Source: Myxococcales bacterium (GTDB taxonomy: Bacteria; Myxococcota_A; Bradymonadia; Bradymonadales; GCA-2716585). From it: 64,000 nt of DNA. Of the stretch, positions 52,937 to 63,204 are shown piece by piece (positions within the stretch are counted from its first letter, which is position 1; the number at the start of each line of letters is the position of its first letter). The DNA lies in contig PBBL01000047.1 in NCBI GenBank assembly GCA_002716585.1, positions 149,314 through 213,313 of the forward strand, in the 5' to 3' direction. Position numbers and translations under genes: made by a program. The notes below the pieces were generated by a model that saw nothing but the letters and a program-made list of their open reading frames with translations, ran no database searches and was not told the origin of the DNA.

Positions 52937-53809
52937 TCAGGGGTCGGTGCAGTCGCGGTGGCGGACGTTGACGTTGTAGGGGAGCGCCTGGAGGCGCTGG
53001 GCGGTGGCGAGCGCGATGGCGACGGAGCGGTGTTGCCCCCCGGTGCAGCCGACGGCGACCGTCAGGTAGGTCTTCCCCTCGGTCTTGTACTGCGGCAGCA
53101 GGAAGTCGAGCATGCTGCCGAGCAGGGCGAGGAAGCTCTGCGCGGCGGGCTGGCGGAGGACGTACTCGGCGACCTCGGCGTCTTTGCCGGAGAGGGGGCG
53201 GAGGTCCTCGCGGAAGTAGGGGTTGTTGAGGAAGCGGACGTCGAAGACGAGGTCGGCCTCGGGGGGGAGGCCGTGCTTGAAGCCGAAGGAGAGGACGTTG
53301 ATGGTCAGGGTGGGCCGCGACGCGGGGTCGGGGCTGTAGAGGTCCTGGATCCGGTGCTTGAGGTCGTGGACGGTGAGGTTGGAGGTGTCGATGATGGGGT
53401 TGGCGAGGTGACGCACCTCGTCCAACTCGGTGATCTCTCGGATGACGCCGTCGCGGACGGAGCCTTCCGGGGAGAGGGGGTGTCGGCGGCGGGTCTCGCT
53501 GTAGCGCTTGACGAGGGTGGGGATGTCGGCTTCGAGGAAGAGGATGTCGAGGTGGTGCCCCTCGTCACGGACGGCGCTGAAGGTGGAGCGGGCCATGCTG
53601 CTGAAGCCGCGCTCGCGGAGGTCCATGACGAGGGCCACGTACTGGAGGCCGTGCTGGGATTGCTGGACGAGGTCGAGGAACTTGGGGAGGAGGGCGACGG
53701 GGAGGTTGTCGATGCAGAAGTAGCCCATGTCCTCAAGGGCGCGTATGGCGGTGGACTTGCCACTGCCGGACAACCCGGTGACGACAACGATATGGATGGG
53801 CTCAGCCAC
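52937..53809 (-). CDS. rapZ: RNase adapter protein RapZ
   Basis: A 290-residue RapZ/YvcJ. The N-terminal P-loop is TGLSGSGKST, followed by ALEDMGYFCIDNLP; the C-terminal domain has VLSFGFKHGLPPEADLVFDVRFLNNPY and the conserved VAVGCTGGQHRSV. In enterobacteria RapZ binds the sRNA GlmZ and guides RNase E, controlling glucosamine-6-phosphate synthase. The start chosen is a GTG complementary to 53807-53809 with AGAGG five bases upstream; the frame is open to a TTG at 53845. Length then fits the family. The gene follows hpf after an unusually long, structured gap. Confidence 0.93.
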   Translation of the reverse strand: MAEPIHIVVVTGLSGSGKSTAIRALEDMGYFCIDNLPVALLPKFLDLVQQSQHGLQYVALVMDLRERGFSSMARSTFSAVRDEGHHLDILFLEADIPTLVKRYSETRRRHPLSPEGSVRDGVIREITELDEVRHLANPIIDTSNLTVHDLKHRIQDLYSPDPASRPTLTINVLSFGFKHGLPPEADLVFDVRFLNNPYFREDLRPLSGKDAEVAEYVLRQPAAQSFLALLGSMLDFLLPQYKTEGKTYLTVAVGCTGGQHRSVAIALATAQRLQALPYNVNVRHRDCTDP

Positions 53810-53901
53810 GACGTCCTCTTCATGGTATCGCTCAAGGAGGGCCAACGCGCAGGCTGGGGGGTGGACCCCTTTGAACCTGATGCTCCTCGGAGGCCCCCAC
53901 G

Positions 53902-54002
53902 ATTATACCGAAGGGCCACGCGATGAACTCCGCTTCGCTCCATTCATCTGCGTAACGCTGCTTCGCAGCTCCCCTTCTCCGCACGGGCCCCCGCTGCGCG
54001 GG
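53902..54002 (-). other. Structured hpf-rapZ gap: three mini-hairpins and a TATAAT box
   Basis: Reading toward rapZ, the gap has CCCGC-GCA-GCGGG (53990-54002), GCTGC-GAA-GCAGC (53957-53969) and an imperfect hairpin with outer arms GATGAA and TTCATC (53922-53948) around GC-GAA-GC. The latter two contain GCGAAGC, a sequence known to form an exceptionally stable mini-hairpin. A perfect TATAAT lies just after them (53902-53907), without a good -35. The region may be a leader RNA, an RNA processing site or a rapZ promoter. Confidence 0.45.
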
Positions 54003-54027
54003 TAACCTCCTTTCGCTGGGGCGCGTG

Positions 54028-54708
54028 TCAGGTCTCGATGATACCGTAGCTGCCGTCACGCCGTCGGTAGATGACGTTGATCTGCGACGTCTCAGCGCGG
54101 GTGAAGACGAGGAACTGCATGTCCTGGAGGTTGAGCTGCATGATGGCGTCGGCGACGGTCATGGGGCTGACGCTGTAGCGGTTGCTGCGCAGGACCTTGA
54201 CGTGGTGCCCGGGTGAGCCGTCGGAGCTGCCCTTGAGTTCTACGGGGATGAAGCCGTACTCCTCGGGGTCGGGCAGCTCATCGAGGCTCATGGCGTCGAG
54301 TTCGAGGCCCGTCAGATCGACGTCCATCTCCTCTTCCGCGTCGGCCTCGGTGACGACGAGGTGGCTGAAGGTCATCGCCCCGGCGGGCTCCGCCTCGGGG
54401 GCGGGGCTGGGCTTGGTGTAGCGGTCGTTGAGCTTGTCCTTGTAGCGACGGAGCTGGCGCTCGAGGCGCCCGAGCGCGAGGTCGATCGAGGCGTACATGT
54501 CCTCGCTGCGCTCCTGGCTCTTGATGCGCTGGCCGCGGACCTGAAGCGTGATGTCCGCGATGTGCCAGAACCTCTCGACCGAGAGGACGACGGTGGCGTC
54601 GGCCTCCTTGCGCAGGTACTTCTGAAGGATGTGCTCGAGCTTCTCGGTGGCATACTCGCGCAGGGGCTGCGAGGTCTCCATCTGCCTGAAGGTCACCGCA
54701 ATAGGCAT
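54028..54708 (-). CDS. hpf: Ribosome hibernation promoting factor, long form
   Basis: A 226-residue long-type HPF. The N-terminal S30AE domain (MPIAVTFRQMETSQPLREYA; ERSEDMYASIDLALGRLERQLRRYKDK) binds the 30S subunit in the tRNA/mRNA channel. An acidic linker follows, then the C-terminal dimerisation domain (MTVADAIMQLNLQDMQFLVFTR; INVIYRRRDGSYGIIE) that joins two ribosomes into 100S particles. The ribosome site is ideal (AAGGAG, five bases before ATG). rpoN is 53 bases upstream on the same strand. Long HPF makes separate RMF unnecessary. Confidence 0.94.
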   Translation of the reverse strand: MPIAVTFRQMETSQPLREYATEKLEHILQKYLRKEADATVVLSVERFWHIADITLQVRGQRIKSQERSEDMYASIDLALGRLERQLRRYKDKLNDRYTKPSPAPEAEPAGAMTFSHLVVTEADAEEEMDVDLTGLELDAMSLDELPDPEEYGFIPVELKGSSDGSPGHHVKVLRSNRYSVSPMTVADAIMQLNLQDMQFLVFTRAETSQINVIYRRRDGSYGIIET

Positions 54709-54761
54709 ATCATCTCCTTGTCGTAGGGGCGCGGGCTCGTGGTGAATAGGCCCGGCTGCGA

Positions 54762-56246
54762 TCAGAACAGTCGCTTGCGCTTGGTGCTGCTCAGGATCCC
54801 AAGCATTTCGCGGTACTTGGCGACAGTGCGCCGAGCGATATCGATGTTGTGCTCCTCACGCAGGAGCTTGACGATCTTGGAGTCGCTCAGCGGTTTTTTG
54901 GGGTTCTCGTTGTCGATGATCTTCTTGATCTTCGTCTTGACCGCCTCGCTGGCGATGTCCTCGCCGTGTACCTTGGAGATCGAACTATTGAAGAAGTACT
55001 TGAGTTCGAAGATCCCCTGAGGCGTGTGAACGTACTTGTTGGTGGTCACGCGCGAGATGGTGGACTCGTGCATGCCGATGTCCTCGGCGACGTCGCGCAG
55101 GACGAGGGGCTTGAGGTGGTTGATCCCCTTGTCGAGGAAGTCGCGCTGGAACTTGATGATCGAGTCGGTCACCTTCTTGATGGTGCGCTGGCGACGGTAG
55201 ATGGACTGTATGAGCCAGTCGGCGTTCTTGAGCTTCTCCTGGATGTACTTCTTGGCGTTCTTGGCCTCGCCGTTGTTGAGCACGTCCTTGTAGTAATTGG
55301 AGACCTTGAGCTTGGGGATGCCGTCGTCGTTGACCATCGAGACGTACTCATCGCCGATCTTGACGATGTAGATGTCCGGGGTGATGTACTGGGGCTCGAC
55401 CTCGTTGTAGGAGCGGCCAGGCTTGGGCTCCATGGTGCTGACGATCTTGGCGGCGTCGATGACGTCGTCCATGTCGATGCCGAGGTCCTTGGCGATGAGA
55501 TCGTAGCGCTTCTTCTCCAGGTTGGGGATGTGCTTGTCGATCACCTCGCGGAGGACGCGGTTGTGGGCGTAGTAGTAGTCGGCCTGGATGAGGAGGCACT
55601 CGCGCAGGTCGCGGGCGCCGACGCCGATCGGGTCGAACTCCTGGATCAGCTCCAGCACCTCCTCGGCGAACTCGACGGAGCACTCGCTCTCGACGGCGAT
55701 CTCCTCGACGGTGGCCCCGGCGAGGTAGCCGCTCTCGTCGAGGTTGCCGATGATCTGGATGCCGATGAGGACCTCATCGTCGGTGAAGTTGCTCAAGCGG
55801 AGCTGCCACATGAGGTGGTCGACGAGGTCCTCACTGCGGGTGAGGGTGGCCTCGATGCCGGGGAGGTCGTCGTTGAGCCCCTTGAAGTGGTTGGTGGGCA
55901 GCGGCGAGGAGGAGTTCTCGAGGTAGGCCTCCCAGTTGGCGACCTCGTCGGCCTTGGCCATGTTCTCGGTGGCCTCGACCAGCTCGGTGGGGCCGTCGTT
56001 CTGCTGTTGAGGCTCCTTGACCTTGTCCCGGGGCTCGCCGCCCATCTCCTGAAGCTCTTTTTCGTTCAGGTTGGCGGTCTCGTAGTCAGGGATCTCCTCC
56101 AGGACAGGGTTCTCGACCATCTCCTGGGCGATGAGGTTCGCGAGCTCCATGCGCGACAGCTGCAACAGCTTGATGGCCTGCTGCAGCTGGGGGGTCATCT
56201 TGAGCTGCTGGAGGATCTTGAGCTGCTGCTTGATTTCCATGGACAT
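54762..56246 (-). CDS. rpoN: RNA polymerase sigma-54 factor
   Basis: A 494-residue sigma-54. Region I at the N-terminus is Gln/Leu-rich (QQLKILQQLKMTPQLQQAIKLLQLSR) and contacts activators. An acidic region II follows, then the core-binding region (GIQIIGNLDESGYL; FDPIGVGARDLRECLL), the promoter-binding helix-turn-helix (VLRDVAEDIGMHESTISRVT), and the RpoN box ARRTVAKYRE (471-480). The start ATG has AGAGG seven bases upstream. It sits 10 bases after lptB, as in many proteobacteria. Its activator partner in the window is the fusion protein at 3579. Confidence 0.96.
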   Translation of the reverse strand: MSMEIKQQLKILQQLKMTPQLQQAIKLLQLSRMELANLIAQEMVENPVLEEIPDYETANLNEKELQEMGGEPRDKVKEPQQQNDGPTELVEATENMAKADEVANWEAYLENSSSPLPTNHFKGLNDDLPGIEATLTRSEDLVDHLMWQLRLSNFTDDEVLIGIQIIGNLDESGYLAGATVEEIAVESECSVEFAEEVLELIQEFDPIGVGARDLRECLLIQADYYYAHNRVLREVIDKHIPNLEKKRYDLIAKDLGIDMDDVIDAAKIVSTMEPKPGRSYNEVEPQYITPDIYIVKIGDEYVSMVNDDGIPKLKVSNYYKDVLNNGEAKNAKKYIQEKLKNADWLIQSIYRRQRTIKKVTDSIIKFQRDFLDKGINHLKPLVLRDVAEDIGMHESTISRVTTNKYVHTPQGIFELKYFFNSSISKVHGEDIASEAVKTKIKKIIDNENPKKPLSDSKIVKLLREEHNIDIARRTVAKYREMLGILSSTKRKRLF

Positions 56247-56256
56247 GGGACAACCT

Positions 56257-56988
56257 CTAACACATTGCGCGCGTACCCTGCGCGTTGACTTCGACGCCTT
56301 GGGTGGTCTCGGAGCGGGTCAGCGTCCCGCGGTCAAGTTGAATGAGGCGGTGGCACAGGTGGTCGAACAGCTCGGTCCTGTGGTCGGCGACGAGGACCCC
56401 GGTGCCGCTCTGGGCGAGCTGCCCGAGCAGATGTTGGATGGAGCGCACGCTCTCCGTGTCCAGCCCGGCCAGCGGCTCATCGCAGAGCAGGAACCTCGAT
56501 CGCAGCGCCCGGAGGCGAGCCAGCTCAAGCCGCCGCGCCTGCCCTCCAGACAGGTGCGCGGCCCGATGACGGGCCAGGGATTCGAGATCGAACTGCTCAA
56601 GCAACGCCTCAACTCCTATTGGTTCGTGCCAGCGGTCGGCGGCGCGAGCCGCCGGAGACCGGCAAGCGGCGTCCAGGTTCCCCTGGACGGTCAGATCCCA
56701 CAGCAGCGCGGGCCGCTGGGGCAGGTACCCGACCCCGAGCCTGGCGCGAGCGGCCAGCCCGAGGCCCTGGAGGTTCACCACGTCGCCCGACGGCTCCACC
56801 AGCTCCACACAGCCGCGCTGGGGTGTGAGCTGACCGGCGAACGTCCGAAACAGGGTGGTCTTCCCCGCCCCGTTGGCTCCGGTCAGGCCGACGACCTCGC
56901 CGCGCTCCACCTGGAGATCGACGCCGCGCAGGATCGGCTCCCGACCGTAACCCACCACGAGGTCGCGCCCGCGAAGCAGCGCGCTCAC
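56257..56988 (-). CDS. lptB: LPS export ABC transporter ATPase LptB
   Basis: A 243-residue ABC ATPase. Walker A GANGAGKTT, signature LSGGQARRLELARL, Walker B FLLCDEPLAGLDTE and the switch histidine in VLVADHR are all present. GVGYLPQRPALLWDLTV resembles the Q-loop region of LptB. Its GTG start overlaps the lptA stop (GTGA), and rpoN follows 10 bases later; this context is what makes LptB the best name. LptB drives extraction of LPS from the inner membrane with LptFG, which are not in the window. Confidence 0.85.
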   Translation of the reverse strand: MSALLRGRDLVVGYGREPILRGVDLQVERGEVVGLTGANGAGKTTLFRTFAGQLTPQRGCVELVEPSGDVVNLQGLGLAARARLGVGYLPQRPALLWDLTVQGNLDAACRSPAARAADRWHEPIGVEALLEQFDLESLARHRAAHLSGGQARRLELARLRALRSRFLLCDEPLAGLDTESVRSIQHLLGQLAQSGTGVLVADHRTELFDHLCHRLIQLDRGTLTRSETTQGVEVNAQGTRAMC

Positions 56989-57521
56989 GGGGACGGGCGC
57001 GCAGGCTCAGGCACCCGCAACACGCCGCGCGGCGCCTCGACCTCCACCCGGCCCTTCGCCAGGTCGATGGTCACCGAGCGCCCCGACATCGTGTGCGCGC
57101 CTCGCCAGACCTTCGGCGAGCCGCTCAGCTCGATCGTCCCGGTCGGCTTCGGCCCGAGGTTGGCCCGTCGGTAGATCGCGCTCTCGGCCGTCGCGAACAG
57201 CTCACCGCGCGACAGACGCACACGGCCCTCCGCGGTCAGTCGAGTCGGGTGGCCTTGATCGTTGTAATCGGCGTTGAGCTTGTCGCACTTCAGCACAAGC
57301 TCACCGTGCCGCACGATCACGTCGCCTTCGAATTGCGCCGTGTGGGTCGTCGTGTCCACGACCAGCCGCGCCGAGCGGATGATCACGTCACGGTCCACCT
57401 CCTCCTCGGCGCGCGCAGGCGCCTCGGGCGTCTCAGATGGGTCGGCCCATCCCCTGAGGGGCAGGCTCACGCACCCAAGCATCATGAAGATGGCAACACA
57501 ATTCCTATTAAAAGCGCTCAT
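56985..57521 (-). CDS. lptA: LPS transport periplasmic protein LptA (OstA-like)
   Basis: A 178-residue OstA/LptA-like protein with a signal peptide (NRNCVAIFMMLGCVSLPLRGWA, start ATG complementary to 57519-57521). The OstA fold shows as IIRSARLVVDTTTHTAQFEGDVIVRHGELVLKCDKL (in pieces) and VRLSRGELFATAESAIYR. It forms the periplasmic bridge for LPS. The stop overlaps the lptB start. No lptC is visible before it, although lptC usually precedes lptA; it may be elsewhere. Confidence 0.85.
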   Translation of the reverse strand: MSAFNRNCVAIFMMLGCVSLPLRGWADPSETPEAPARAEEEVDRDVIIRSARLVVDTTTHTAQFEGDVIVRHGELVLKCDKLNADYNDQGHPTRLTAEGRVRLSRGELFATAESAIYRRANLGPKPTGTIELSGSPKVWRGAHTMSGRSVTIDLAKGRVEVEAPRGVLRVPEPARPSP

Positions 57522-57624
57522 CGGCAACCTGATCAGGAACGAATGCACGCATGACAGCTGCGTGTGCAGAGGTGTCACCAGTGCATGGTGGTCGTTGCCT
57601 ACGGCCTCGCTGTTCCTGAAAACC

Positions 57625-57653
57625 AATATAAAGCAGGAGGCAGGGCAAGTAAA
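57625..57653 (-). promoter_or_regulatory. Candidate sigma-70 promoter for lptA-lptB-rpoN
   Basis: On the minus strand, TTTACT (complement of 57648-57653), a 17-base spacer and TATATT (complement of 57625-57630) match four and five of six consensus bases, about 100 bases before lptA. A second possibility just upstream has a perfect TTGACA (complement of 57707-57712) with an 18-base spacer but a poor -10 (TAGCAA). Confidence 0.55.
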
Positions 57654-57708
57654 GAGGTAAGGAGCAGGTTTTGGTATGACGTTTGCTAGAGACGAGTCTG
57701 GCGGTTTG

Positions 57709-58533
57709 TCAAGTCTCTTGTGTGGTCTCGGCGTGATTCTTCGGGTCGAGAGCCCGGATGATGCGCCTCGTGACCAACAAGAGCGGCTCGATCGCCTCCA
57801 GCGGCAGGGCGTTCGGTCCGTCGCACGGCGAGGCGGTCGCATCGTCCGGGTCGAGCCAGGTCTCCAGGAAGAAGCGGCGGACCCCGATCGCCGCGGCCGC
57901 GCGCACCAGCGGGGCGACGTAGCGGCGCTCTCCGCCCGAGCGACCTTCCTCGGCCGAGGGGCGCTGGACGCTGTGGGTGCCGTCGAAGACCACCTCGAAG
58001 TCGTGCCGCCGCCCCAGCTCCAGCAACCTCGCCAGGCTCCGCGGATCGACGATGAGGTCGCGGTAGCCAAAGCTCACGCCGCGCTCGGTCACCGCGATCT
58101 CGGTCGCGCCCGCGCGCCTCGCCTTGTCCACCGCCCAGACCACGTCGTCCGGGGCCATGAACTGCCCCTTCTTGAGGTTGAGCGCGCGCCCCGTGCGGGC
58201 CGCGGCCGTGATCAGGTCGGTCTGGCGGCTGAGGAAGGCCGGGATCTGGAGCGTGTGGGCCACCTCGGCGGCGCGCTCCGCCTGCCAGGGCTCGTGGATG
58301 TCGGTCAGGATGGGGAGGCCGGTCGCGTCGCCGATCGCCGCCAGCAGCTCCAGCCCCCGCGCCAGCCCTGGCCCCCGGAAGCTGTCGGCGCGGGTGCGGT
58401 TCGCCTTGTCGAAGCTCGCCTTGAAGGTCACCTCCACCCCCAGCCGTTCGCTGAGGGCGCGGAGGTGACGCGCGATGGTCAGCGCCTGCTGTCCGTCGCG
58501 CTGGAGGACGCAGGGGCCTGCGATCAGGCGCAT
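57709..58533 (-). CDS. kdsA: 3-deoxy-8-phosphooctulonate synthase
   Basis: A 274-residue KdsA, condensing PEP with arabinose-5-phosphate to Kdo-8-phosphate. Motifs: IAGPCVL, FKASFDKANRTRADSFRGPG, LPILTDIHEP, NLKKGQFMAP, TERGVSFGYRDLIVD and VFDGTHSVQRP. A cysteine in AGPCVL, where E. coli KdsA has asparagine, points to the metal-dependent type. It begins 3 bases after the pyrG stop. The C-terminal extension (ALDPKNHAETTQET) is unremarkable. kdsC and kdsD are not in the window. Confidence 0.94.
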   Translation of the reverse strand: MRLIAGPCVLQRDGQQALTIARHLRALSERLGVEVTFKASFDKANRTRADSFRGPGLARGLELLAAIGDATGLPILTDIHEPWQAERAAEVAHTLQIPAFLSRQTDLITAAARTGRALNLKKGQFMAPDDVVWAVDKARRAGATEIAVTERGVSFGYRDLIVDPRSLARLLELGRRHDFEVVFDGTHSVQRPSAEEGRSGGERRYVAPLVRAAAAIGVRRFFLETWLDPDDATASPCDGPNALPLEAIEPLLLVTRRIIRALDPKNHAETTQET

Positions 58534-58536
58534 CGG

Positions 58537-60955
<2,419 letters not shown>

Positions 60956-60959
<4 letters not shown>

Positions 60960-62062
60960 TCCTCAACGAGCGGGTTGGGCCACCGGGTCTCCCGATCCCA
61001 GGTGCAGCCGGGCAGCGGGTCGGCGGCGGTGGACGGCGGCTGCCCGCCCAGGCGGAGCGCGATCGCCTCGCGCAGCTCGGCGTCGGTCAGGCTCCACCGC
61101 GCGCCTCGCAGGTTGGCGCCGCGCAGGTTGTTCCAGGACAGCTTCACGCCGCGCAGGTCGGCGCGCCTCAGGTCGGCGCCCTCCAGGTTGGCCCCTTCGA
61201 TGTGGGCGAGGCGCAGGTTGGCCTCGGTGAGCTGCGCCCAGAAGAAGTTGGCCCCGAGGAGGGTGGCGCTCTCCAGGGTCGCCCCGGAGAGGTCGGCCCC
61301 GGAGAGATCAGCGCCGCGCAGGTCGGCTCCGACGAGGTCGGCGCCGCGCAGGTCGGCCTCCTGGAGGTTGGCGCCGCGCAGATCGGCGTAGCCCAGGCGA
61401 GCGCGGCTCAAGTCCGCGCCCAGCAGGTTGGTCTGGGACAGCTCGCTCCCCTCCAGCTCCAGCGCGTCGTCCATGTCCAGCTCCACGTCGTCGCCCATCG
61501 CCATGGAGAGGCTGGTGCCCTGGAGGCTGTAGCTCACCTCGTCGTCGCGGTCCTCGGCGCTGCTGCCCTGGGGCAGCAGCGCCAACGCCGATTGCGGGAG
61601 CGGGGCGCCCTGGAGGCGGGCTCGGGTCAGGTCGGCGCCGCACAGCGAGGCCGCCTGGAGGTTGGCGCCGCGCAGGTCGGCGCCGCGCAGATCGGCGCGG
61701 TCGAGGCGGATCCCGTGCAGCTCCGCCCAGGCGAGGTCGGCGCCGCGCAGGTCGACGTCCATCAGGTTGCTCAGGTGGCGGGAGGTGGCGGGCGCGTCGG
61801 GGCTCCACCACAACGCGTGGGACCAGAGGGCGTGTGGGAGCAGGAGGCGGCACCACGCCCACCGATGGGCATGGGCGAACACGTCCGGGTCGAGCGCCTG
61901 CCGGGTGTAGGACCACAGGACGCCGATCCCGGCGAGCCGCTCGTCGGGGTCGTGAGCCGCGGGGACGTGGCTCAGGAGGCGCCCGAGCGCCTGGACGTCG
62001 GGCGCGGAGGCGTTGCAGAGTTGGCGCGCCTCCTCCAACAGCGCGTTAAGTCGCCTGACCAT
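60956..62062 (-). CDS. Pentapeptide-repeat protein
   Basis: A 368-residue protein. Residues about 1-95 are helical. Residues about 97-150 and 205-320 are pentapeptide repeats of the A(D/N)LxG kind (ADLRGADLRGANLQ; GADLSGADLSGATL), separated by an acidic break (about 155-205). Such repeats form a right-handed square helix. Some family members (Qnr, MfpA) mimic DNA and protect gyrase, but most have unknown roles, and this one has no Qnr-specific features that I can identify. The gene overlaps the aminotransferase end and the kdsB start, so it belongs to the same operon. Confidence 0.85.
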
Positions 62063-63143
62063 GGCCCTCCTCCAGACGCCAGGCGCGGGCGAAGCGGGTC
62101 AGCCGCGTGAGCCCCTCGACCAGCTCCTGCTCGTGGGTGCCGAACCCCAGGCGGAAGTGACCCGACACCCCGAAGAAGCTCGCCGGGGTCAGGGTGACCT
62201 CCTCGCGGGCGATCAGCGCTCGCACGAAGGCGAGGTCGTCTTCGACCCCGTCGATCTGGAGCAGCCCGACGATCCCGACGGGCGGGGTGGTCCAGCGGAA
62301 GCCCTCGGCGCGCGTCAGGTGTTGGCGGAGCAGCGCGTCGCGATCGCCGAGGTGCCCGGTGGCCAGGCGCTTGACCCGCTCCAGGTCCGCCAGCGCGGTC
62401 AGGCCGTAGGCGACCCCGACGCCTGAGACCATGCCGTTGAGGTGGATCTGGAGCTGCGCCAGCTCACGGATCAGCGCCTCAGGCCCGACCATCCAGCCGA
62501 AGCGCAGCGTGCCCAGGCCATACACCTTGGTCAGGCTGGAGGAGATGATCACGTTCTCGCCAAGCGCCGCCGCCGACCCCTCGCCGAGGGGGCTGGCGAA
62601 GTCCAGGTAGATCTCATCGACGTAGAGGAGGACGTCGCGGCGCGCGAGCCGCTGCGCCAGCTCACGGAGCGTGTCGGCGTCCGTCAGGGCGCCTGAGGGG
62701 TTGTGGGGGTTGGTCAGCCAGACCGCCCGGGTCTCGGGCGTGAGCGCCGCCTCGACCACGTCGGGGTCCACGCCCCAGGTGCCTGGGGTGCGCTGGAAGG
62801 TCTGGATTCGGAGCCCGAGGGTCGTGGGGGTCGCGCTCATGGGCTCGTAGCCGGGGCGCTCGGTGAGGACCGTGGCGCCTGCGCCGAGCAGCGCGGCCAT
62901 GCTGGCGTTGGCCCCGGAGCAGCCGGAGGTGAGGGTCACCTGGGCGGGGGTGACCCCATAGCGGGCCGCGAGCGCCACCCGCGCCCGCTCCCAGAGCGCG
63001 ACGGGGTGGGTGTTGAGCAGCTCCCGCGGGACATCCAGGTGCGACAGCTCCAGCGCCGGGACGTTGCTGTGGGCGAGGTTGAAGCGGGCGCCCGGGTAGT
63101 GGGTGTTGGCGAAGGTGATGTAGGGGAGTGGGGTGACGGGCAT
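62046..63143 (-). CDS. PLP-dependent aminotransferase, class I/II
   Basis: A 365-residue fold-type I aminotransferase. The cofactor-binding pieces are SGCSGANASMAALL, NPHNPSGALTDADTL, VDEIYLDFASP and the PLP lysine in SSSLTKVYGLGTLRFGWM. The arginine that binds substrate carboxylate is in GHFRLGFG. The substrate is not evident; aspartate/tyrosine-type transaminases and a role near the upstream permease are both possible. The gene overlaps the pentapeptide-repeat gene by 17 bases. Confidence 0.88.
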   Translation of the reverse strand: MPVTPLPYITFANTHYPGARFNLAHSNVPALELSHLDVPRELLNTHPVALWERARVALAARYGVTPAQVTLTSGCSGANASMAALLGAGATVLTERPGYEPMSATPTTLGLRIQTFQRTPGTWGVDPDVVEAALTPETRAVWLTNPHNPSGALTDADTLRELAQRLARRDVLLYVDEIYLDFASPLGEGSAAALGENVIISSSLTKVYGLGTLRFGWMVGPEALIRELAQLQIHLNGMVSGVGVAYGLTALADLERVKRLATGHLGDRDALLRQHLTRAEGFRWTTPPVGIVGLLQIDGVEDDLAFVRALIAREEVTLTPASFFGVSGHFRLGFGTHEQELVEGLTRLTRFARAWRLEEGHGQAT

Positions 63144-63204
63144 GCTCGTCCTCGGTGGCTGAAGGCGCGTTCACGCCGCTGCGGTGACGCGCCAATCCAC
63201 CACT

